Below, one piece after another: positions 7,317 through 13,958 of a stretch of DNA of 16,046 nt. Position 1 is the stretch's first letter. Each line of letters begins with the position of its first letter. Both the position numbers and the translations under genes were made by a program. A model generated the notes under the pieces. The model was not told the DNA's origin, searched no databases, and saw nothing but the letters and a program-made list of their open reading frames with translations. The DNA is taken from NCBI GenBank assembly GCA_964617665.1, contig CAZUAH010000305.1, positions 1-16,046 of the forward strand, read 5' to 3'. The DNA comes from JADHUC01 sp964617665 (GTDB taxonomy: Bacteria > Planctomycetota > Planctomycetia > Pirellulales > Pirellulaceae).

Positions 7317-8930
7317 TCATTCGACGTAGCCCAACGCTCGCAGACGCTTGTAGATCTCGTCGTCTTCCTCTTGGCTCGTTACGATTGGGGTAGAATCTCG
7401 CGCGAACGCATCGGGAGTATTCGTCGGTTCGCTTACGGTAACGGGACATCGTGCGAGCTGGTCCTCTGTGAACGCTTCGGTAGGAAAGCGTCCTTCAAAG
7501 TCGGACGGGATTTCCAGCCCCAAGCTGTATAGGAGCGCAGGGGCGACGCCTAAGATAGACAGTTGCGGCAGAGTCACGCTCTGCTGGATGCCGGGACCCC
7601 GCGCCAAGAACACGCCTTCGGGATAGTGCGTTCCTTCCACTTCCGGCCGCAAGCCAACGATTGGCTCCTTGTTCAGAATCGAAACAAAACTGCGGTCGCG
7701 CATGACCAGTGTCAGGTCCGGTGCCTGAGCGTTGTTCGAGCCTGGAAAAGCCTCCTCTTTCTTCAAGACCCGTTCGATTACGGGTTCGCCGGTTTCGGGG
7801 TGTTTGATCCCTCTGAGTTTCTCGATCAAATCGTTGCGAAAGCTCTCGTACTTCTCTATGGGAACGCCGGCGTCCTTTCCGTTCTTCGCAACGCGGATAT
7901 AGATGCCATTCGAAGTGGTACTGCGAGCGTAAGCCGTCGTCTTGTCCCAATCTAGCATCACAAAGTGATTGTCGATCAGTCGTTGGGCCCCTGCCTTGTC
8001 GCGTTCATCCAGTTGGTCAATCTCCTTCCACTTCAGGTAGCCCTCGCGCTGGAGCCAAGTATTAATGCGTACGACGTAGGTGGACGGACCGAAGCCGTGA
8101 TCCGACCCCATGAAGATCCTCGCATCAGGCCCTGCCAACGCCGAAATCTCAGCCAAGAATTCGTCCAGCTCCCGGAAGTAAGCGATGCACAGATCGCGCA
8201 TTCTGCAATCCCATGGAGACGGGCTTTCCGGGAAATAGGTAGGATCGAGCGAAGGCCAAGCAATGTGTTGGATCTTGTCCATGCCGTCGAACAAGACTGC
8301 CAACAAATCGCATGGGTGGTTCTTCATCACGTGACGGACGACGTCGAACCACTGCCTTTCCCGCCGAATGTGGAAATCCACCCAGTTTTCGTGCTCTTCT
8401 CGTGGCACACCTTTGGCCGCTTTTTTTTCCAACGCAAAGTCCCAAGCCAGTTCGCGGGCGCTGAAGCCCGGAATCGACTTCAATTCCTCGTACAGGTTTC
8501 TCGGATACACGTTGCGGCGTAGGTGCTTCCAGGAAACCAGCCCAGGGACAACGAAACCAGATATCTCGGGCGGCGGTGACATCAACGGGAAATTCAGCGA
8601 CCCGGCTCGCCCGTTTTGTCGGCTGACCATCGACCAAATCGTCTCGCATTGGATGTCGCGAAAGTTGTGAAGCGTGAAATAGTGGTCGTGCTCGCGTTGT
8701 TCGGCCCAAATGAAGTCGAAGATGCCGTGATTCCCCGGACTGCGCCCGGTGATCATCGAGGTCCACGCAGGCGGCGTCAGCGGATTGGGCGTCGACAACA
8801 GCTCCGCCCGAACTCCATCGTCGATGAATTCTTTCAAGAACGGCATTGCCCCGCTCTCGATCATCGACTCCAACACGGTGAACGTGGCACCATCAAGGCC
8901 AATCAGGATAGTAGGCGTCATCTTTGTCAT
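7317..8930 (-). CDS. Alkaline-phosphatase-superfamily phosphohydrolase (type I phosphodiesterase-like)
   Basis: 537 aa. All seven metal-ligand and nucleophile positions expected for the superfamily can be placed: Asp13 in 'GLDGATF', nucleophile Thr57 in 'PPAWTSMITGRSPGNHGIF', Asp218 and His222 in 'DGMDKIQHIAW', Asp277-His278 in 'GSDHGFG', and His435 in 'GTHYPEGVF'. This places it with the predicted phosphohydrolase/phosphomutase group (COG3379-like) and predicts hydrolysis of a phosphate mono- or diester with two metal ions. Unlike typical alkaline phosphatases or sulfatases it has no signal peptide, so it should work in the cytoplasm. The C terminus ends in 'EIYKRLRALGYVE', a tail often seen in this superfamily. 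It follows the PPTase-bearing PKS by 21 nt, so it may act on a phosphorylated cluster intermediate or on a phosphopantetheine or CoA derivative (inference). Start: ATG at 8930; the ATG three codons later (8921) is an equally possible start, since neither has a strong Shine-Dalgarno site. Confidence 0.88.
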   Translation of the reverse strand: MTKMTPTILIGLDGATFTVLESMIESGAMPFLKEFIDDGVRAELLSTPNPLTPPAWTSMITGRSPGNHGIFDFIWAEQREHDHYFTLHNFRDIQCETIWSMVSRQNGRAGSLNFPLMSPPPEISGFVVPGLVSWKHLRRNVYPRNLYEELKSIPGFSARELAWDFALEKKAAKGVPREEHENWVDFHIRRERQWFDVVRHVMKNHPCDLLAVLFDGMDKIQHIAWPSLDPTYFPESPSPWDCRMRDLCIAYFRELDEFLAEISALAGPDARIFMGSDHGFGPSTYVVRINTWLQREGYLKWKEIDQLDERDKAGAQRLIDNHFVMLDWDKTTAYARSTTSNGIYIRVAKNGKDAGVPIEKYESFRNDLIEKLRGIKHPETGEPVIERVLKKEEAFPGSNNAQAPDLTLVMRDRSFVSILNKEPIVGLRPEVEGTHYPEGVFLARGPGIQQSVTLPQLSILGVAPALLYSLGLEIPSDFEGRFPTEAFTEDQLARCPVTVSEPTNTPDAFARDSTPIVTSQEEDDEIYKRLRALGYVE

Positions 8931-8951
8931 TTCGTCGTATCCAGGTTGCTA

Positions 8952-11900
8952 CTAAGTCAAGATGCACAGAGCCAGTGCAAGGTCTCCCCAGGTTGTGGCA
9001 AATGCGTCGCAGCGATCGTGTCGCGCGGCGGCCGACTGCTGCGAAACCGCGTCGGCCATAACGCCGACGGGAATCGCCGTAAATCGTTTTTCGCCCGCCG
9101 CTATTTCGATCACACGGACGTTCCTCGGGCTACCTACGATGCCGCGGCCGAACGCCTTACCAATCGCTTCCTTTGCACACCAGGCCGAAACCCACCAGAC
9201 GTCCGGCGGCTCGCCAATGGACGCAGCCGCATGCTCGATCAAGGATCGCTCCTCGGCGTCAAAAGCTTCCTCAACTACGTTCGGATCGAGGGGCCGAATC
9301 GGTTCGACATCAATTCCTATCCCCCGGCACTCGTCGGCTGCCACGGCCACCACGTCATGTCCTTTGTGCGAAACGCTCACGTGCGGAGCGTCTGTGGCCG
9401 CCAGCGATGCATACGGCCGTCCGTGTTCATCGGCTTGAATCTCGACGTCGGCCATGCAGACATCCAGCCGGCGATGTACGCGTACGGCGTCTTTGGCCGC
9501 CACACGGCCAAGTAGCCAGGAAGCTATGCCAGCGGGCGGACGGCTCAATTCGGCAAACTCCTTGCGCTCGCGTCGGCTCAGAATCAAATGCGACAGCACC
9601 AGCGCGTTGAAGCCGGAATCCTCCACCAGACACGAGCCGCGAAAATCGTCGAGACCACAGATCGTGCAGCGATCCGCATTCGGGACGCCATCGAATAACT
9701 CGATGAGAGCACGGGAGAAAACGACCGTCTGAGGCGCGATGCGATATCGCCAGAAATGTGCAGGGATGTCCAGTACGCGATCCTTGCGTCCCAGCACACG
9801 GAGGATCACTTCGCTATCGTCGGTACATAGTTCAACGTCCGACGTCCAGGAACTCTCGCGACTGTGAATGCGCCCGGACGCTGTGAGGGGGCCCTCCGTG
9901 GATCGCACGTCGTAAAGCTCCAGGCGTTCGAATCCGGATGGAAACCCCATGGTCCAGTCATCTTCCGCACCCCAGAATCCAATGACTTGGCCGGCACCGT
10001 CGATCAGACTGACCGGCAATTGCAGGTCTGGGCTGCGGCCGTTACCCAACAATGATGTTGGATCGGGCTGCCGCAAAGTGGCCGTCACCTCGCCTTGGCT
10101 GACCGCGTCGATGGATCGCACAGACTGGAAGGCGGGCCCGTGGAAGAGGCCCCGCGTATACAAATCCTCCGGTCTCCAACGCGAGTGTTGGCTGGGCTGG
10201 ACGTGTAATGAAAGACGCGGAGGCTGCGGCAGCGCGGGAGCGAGTTCCAATCGAGCCTCGGCTGCGGCGACCGGCCGGCCCTCCCGATCCGTGTCGTAGA
10301 CCGTCGTTTTCACCAAGTCGCCGTCGGCAATCGCTTCCACAAGCACTCGCCGCGAAGTGTCCGCCACCGCCAGCCATCGCAGGGCCCGCAGATCGTGGAC
10401 GGAGGTCACGTGCACGTCCGGCCGCAAGCGAACAGCAGCTTCCGCCATCAGTTCGATGGTCATGGCCAACGGCATCACGGGCAGCGCGACCAACGATGGA
10501 TCGTTCAACGACACTGTACGCCCGAATGTGTGATCGAGAAGGAACTGGTGCTTCGAGACACTTAGCTCGCATTCGGCCAGTAGGCGGTTTTCCCTGTCGT
10601 GTTCCAGAACATGGTCGATCAGCGGAGTACGACATGCGTCGACCTTTGCCTCAACCGTCTCCCTGTTGGCGGTTCGAGGAGTGTCGACGTGTTGCACCGA
10701 CGGTAATCCCCATTTTTCGCGTGTGACTTGGACGTTTGTAGCAACGTCCTGCGGGATTTCAGGTTCCGCCCGGCTGGCGGGATCTGCGAGGACTCTGTTC
10801 GCGTGCCGAAGTTGGCTGACCGGTAATGATCCTCCATTGTCTCCCAGGCGACCGTTGGCTGCGCCAGTCATCACGCGTGTCTGCACCTCCAGGAAGACAC
10901 GCATCGTCTCTTGGTAGTCCGCGAACGCACGAGATCGCGCGTGGCCGTTTCGCAGCCGTGATGGGGGACGGGCCAGAGAATTGGTTGGGGTGCCGATGTC
11001 CGTTGCGGCCGGCAGACTGCGAGTTCGCGGTGCGGACTCATCGTGCTTCTTCGAGTTCTGTAAACGCTGTTTCACCTCTTCGCTGATGAGCAGTTCCGGC
11101 AGGTCCAAGCGAAGAACGGGATCAGGCGAAGTCGGCGTCGGCGGCGCGGTCGAGAAGTCGAGAATCTGCGGCTGACGCCGTACGTATAGTGCGTCCAAAT
11201 CGACATCAACACCATGAGCCACTAACATGCCGACGGCTCGACAAAGCTGTTCGATATCGCCCTTCCGTGGCAGGTCCAAAGGAACGGCTTCGTGAGGTTG
11301 CCCGGCCAGGATGTCTTCGATGAACGCCGACAGATTCCCGCGCGGCCCGACTTCGACAAAGACGCGCACGCCCGCATCGTGCATTTGCTGAATTGTCTCG
11401 CGAAAACGCACGGGGCTACGCCATTGTCGCACGGCAAGTTCGCGGATCGCGGACGGTTCATCCGGATAGGGCTCGCCCGTGGTGCAGGACCACGCCTCGA
11501 TCGACGGCGCAATTATCGGCACCGATTGGTAGTATTCGTCCAGAATCTCACAGGCGGGCGCGAATCCGTCTGTGTGATATGCTCGGTCCCACGGGAGCCG
11601 TTCGCACAGGGCACCATTTTTCTTCAGTTGCTCGACGGCGATTTCGGTCGCTTCTTCGTCACCCGCGATCACCGTTTGATGCGGACAATTGTCCAGTGCG
11701 ATCGTCAAGCGTCCTTGGGACTCGTCTACCATTTGCTGGACGGATTCCACGCCGGCCCCACCAACTGTCGTCAGGACAGTCGTGGCAACCAGTTGCGATT
11801 CGGTGATCCAGTTCGTGCACCGAGCCCCGTCTATGATCAAACGAGTAAGGTGCTCGTCATTTTCGATGCGAACCGCGCCGGCTGCCACTAACGCTGCGAA

Positions 11901-13958
11901 TTCGCCACTGCTGTGCCCCACTACGGCATCGGAGCGGACGCCTAGTCGCCGGAGCAGGGACAACAACGCTCGATCGGCCGTCGCGACCGCTTCCACAGCT
12001 GTAGCCATTTCAAACAAACGACGTTCGGCTTCTTCCTTTTCGTAAGGCGGTGGGTACAGGAAGCTGCTGGGCAGTCTGCCTGACTCCATTCGCCGAAATG
12101 CGGCGTCTACCAGATCGAATTCGTGCCGAATCTCCGGAAAATGGCAGCACAACTCAGCCAGCATGCCCACGTATTGGGCTCCCTCGCCCGGAAAAACCAG
12201 GGCTACGCGGCCCTCGTCAGCCAGAGGTTCTTCGAACCAGAACATCCCTTTGCGATGCTTGATCCGCTGCCGCTTGCCGTCGGCCAGCATTTCCGCGACT
12301 CGCTTTATCTTGGACGCTAGGTCGGGCAAGCTACTGGCGCATATCGCCACGCGGCTTGGCCCGATAAGCCGAGCACACGATGCAGCCACGTCCACTAAAC
12401 GTATGCCTTCGGCCGACTCGATCCACGACGCTAACGAAAGCAAACGCTCGCGCAACGCTGGCCGGTCGTCCGCCGACACAACCACCAGCTCTACCGTCCA
12501 GTCGCGCTGGAGGGACGGCGCCGTGGTCTCGTCGTCCGACTGATGCTCTTCCAGGATGGCATGAGCATTGATGCCTCCGAAGCCGAAAGCGTTGATGCCG
12601 GCACGGCGAGGTGAGTGCCCATGGCCATGAATCCAAGGACGTGTTTCGGTATTCAGGTAGAACGGCGTCTCCGCCAGCCCCAACGTCTCATCTGCCGTTT
12701 CCGCGTGCAGCGTTGGCGGCAGCACGCGATGGTACAAGGACAGGGCCGTCTTGATCAGTGAGGCGATTCCTGATGCGGGAATCAAGTGGCTGATCATCGA
12801 CTTGACGCTGCCCATGGCGATGGATGTCCCGTCGCCGCACCCGGAAAAACAGGTCTTCAGCGTCTCCACCTCCGTGGCATCGCCCAAGGGAATCCCAGTG
12901 CCGTGAGCCTCTATGAGTCCAATCGTCGACGGTGGAATGTCCGCCTGGGCGTAAGCGCGCTCCAAAGCCAACTGTTGTCCGTCGCTGAGCGGCGCGAGCA
13001 GTCCGCCGCCTCTGCCGTCCGACGAAACGCCGACCGACTTGACGACCGCATAGATGCGGTTGCCGTCACGCTCGGCATCGCTTCGCCGCTTCAGCACCAC
13101 AACACCGCAGCCCTGGCCCAACAACGTTCCATTGGCCTCAGCGGAAAACGGAGCGATCGTCCCCGTACGACTGATTGCTTGTAGGTAGCAGAACAGTATG
13201 TCGATGACTGCGGCCGTCGAGACTTGCACGCCTCCGGCCAACGCGACATCGCACTGGCCGTTGCGCAGGTATTGCATTCCGAGTTCGACCGCGACCAGCG
13301 ACGACGCGCACGCAGCGTCGACAGTATATGCCGGTCCGTTCAGGTTCAGCCGGTTCGCGATCCGGCCGACCATGACACTGTGTGCCAACCCCGAAACGGT
13401 TTCCGAGTTGAACGGCGGCAAGTGGCGTTTCAGTTCTGCCTTCAGAAATTCCAATTCCGATTCATCGCGATCCGGTTCGATCTGCCGCAGCACATTAAGG
13501 AGTTGATCGATGCCATAGGTATGCAGGAGCGCGCCGATATAGCCGCGGTTCACGTACGTCCCACGGCCCAGTAGCACGGCAGCCTTGTCCTGGTTTAGCG
13601 GAATGTTGGGGAATCCAGCGTCGGCCAACGCCTCGTGCGCGCATCGTAACGCCGCGAAATGATCCGGCTCGGCGCCATCGACGGTGTTTGGCATTACGCC
13701 GTATTTGATCGGATCAAAGCGGCATAGATCGCCGACGTAGCCTCCTTTGCCAGTGTAAGCTCGATCTGGATCCTGCCCGCTCTCGTCCAGAAAACACTCC
13801 GCCTGCCAACTCGGCGGCGGATCCGTGACGCAATCGACCTTGCCAACGATGTTGCTCCAGAACGCCGCCGGCGTATCCGCGCCCGGCAACAGGCAGGCCA
13901 TTCCCACGATGGCGATGTCTTCTTGATCGAAAACGACTCCCGACCCCTTTTCGGTCAT
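8952..13958 (-). CDS. Type I polyketide synthase, KS-AT-linker-DH-PPTase
   Basis: 1668 aa from MTEKGSGVV. Ketosynthase about 10-470: Cys217 in 'DAACASS', His352 in 'EAHGTG', His391 in 'KSMISH'. The long insert before 'ANRLNLNGPAYTVDAACASS' is typical of the PUFA/heterocyst-glycolipid/enediyne branch. Acyltransferase about 585-890: 'VFPGEGAQ', Ser683 in 'GHSSGE', His795 in 'AYHT'. A Pro/Ser-rich linker (about 930-1110) contains 'YQETMRVFLEVQTRVM' but no ACP serine motif. Hot-dog dehydratase about 1115-1405: His1143 in 'LDHTFGR', 'LPVMPL', and 'DGAGQ' with Asp1320/Gln1324. C-terminal 4'-phosphopantetheinyl transferase about 1420-1668: 'WLLGRVAAKDAVR', 'VSVSH', 'GIGIDVE' (metal ligands Asp1550 and Glu1552), 'WCAKEA' (Lys1596). 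The protein should condense acyl units, load an extender, dehydrate a beta-hydroxy intermediate and convert apo-ACP to holo-ACP. The ACP must come from another protein, most simply the upstream PKS. The frame is open to an ATG at 14198, but that region overlaps the upstream dehydratase. The start at 13958 has AGGGAGG 8 nt upstream, sits directly before the KS and forms an ATGA overlap. Confidence 0.95.
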   Translation of the reverse strand: MTEKGSGVVFDQEDIAIVGMACLLPGADTPAAFWSNIVGKVDCVTDPPPSWQAECFLDESGQDPDRAYTGKGGYVGDLCRFDPIKYGVMPNTVDGAEPDHFAALRCAHEALADAGFPNIPLNQDKAAVLLGRGTYVNRGYIGALLHTYGIDQLLNVLRQIEPDRDESELEFLKAELKRHLPPFNSETVSGLAHSVMVGRIANRLNLNGPAYTVDAACASSLVAVELGMQYLRNGQCDVALAGGVQVSTAAVIDILFCYLQAISRTGTIAPFSAEANGTLLGQGCGVVVLKRRSDAERDGNRIYAVVKSVGVSSDGRGGGLLAPLSDGQQLALERAYAQADIPPSTIGLIEAHGTGIPLGDATEVETLKTCFSGCGDGTSIAMGSVKSMISHLIPASGIASLIKTALSLYHRVLPPTLHAETADETLGLAETPFYLNTETRPWIHGHGHSPRRAGINAFGFGGINAHAILEEHQSDDETTAPSLQRDWTVELVVVSADDRPALRERLLSLASWIESAEGIRLVDVAASCARLIGPSRVAICASSLPDLASKIKRVAEMLADGKRQRIKHRKGMFWFEEPLADEGRVALVFPGEGAQYVGMLAELCCHFPEIRHEFDLVDAAFRRMESGRLPSSFLYPPPYEKEEAERRLFEMATAVEAVATADRALLSLLRRLGVRSDAVVGHSSGEFAALVAAGAVRIENDEHLTRLIIDGARCTNWITESQLVATTVLTTVGGAGVESVQQMVDESQGRLTIALDNCPHQTVIAGDEEATEIAVEQLKKNGALCERLPWDRAYHTDGFAPACEILDEYYQSVPIIAPSIEAWSCTTGEPYPDEPSAIRELAVRQWRSPVRFRETIQQMHDAGVRVFVEVGPRGNLSAFIEDILAGQPHEAVPLDLPRKGDIEQLCRAVGMLVAHGVDVDLDALYVRRQPQILDFSTAPPTPTSPDPVLRLDLPELLISEEVKQRLQNSKKHDESAPRTRSLPAATDIGTPTNSLARPPSRLRNGHARSRAFADYQETMRVFLEVQTRVMTGAANGRLGDNGGSLPVSQLRHANRVLADPASRAEPEIPQDVATNVQVTREKWGLPSVQHVDTPRTANRETVEAKVDACRTPLIDHVLEHDRENRLLAECELSVSKHQFLLDHTFGRTVSLNDPSLVALPVMPLAMTIELMAEAAVRLRPDVHVTSVHDLRALRWLAVADTSRRVLVEAIADGDLVKTTVYDTDREGRPVAAAEARLELAPALPQPPRLSLHVQPSQHSRWRPEDLYTRGLFHGPAFQSVRSIDAVSQGEVTATLRQPDPTSLLGNGRSPDLQLPVSLIDGAGQVIGFWGAEDDWTMGFPSGFERLELYDVRSTEGPLTASGRIHSRESSWTSDVELCTDDSEVILRVLGRKDRVLDIPAHFWRYRIAPQTVVFSRALIELFDGVPNADRCTICGLDDFRGSCLVEDSGFNALVLSHLILSRRERKEFAELSRPPAGIASWLLGRVAAKDAVRVHRRLDVCMADVEIQADEHGRPYASLAATDAPHVSVSHKGHDVVAVAADECRGIGIDVEPIRPLDPNVVEEAFDAEERSLIEHAAASIGEPPDVWWVSAWCAKEAIGKAFGRGIVGSPRNVRVIEIAAGEKRFTAIPVGVMADAVSQQSAAARHDRCDAFATTWGDLALALCILT

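Noticed and set aside
8616..9515. Plus-strand open frame of 299 codons
   Set aside because: Antisense to the PPTase end of the PKS and the start of the phosphohydrolase; no recognisable motif.
10629..11171. Possible ACP between AT and DH of the second PKS
   Set aside because: No Gly-x-Asp-Ser-Leu-like motif is present; the segment is mostly Pro/Ser/Arg-rich linker.
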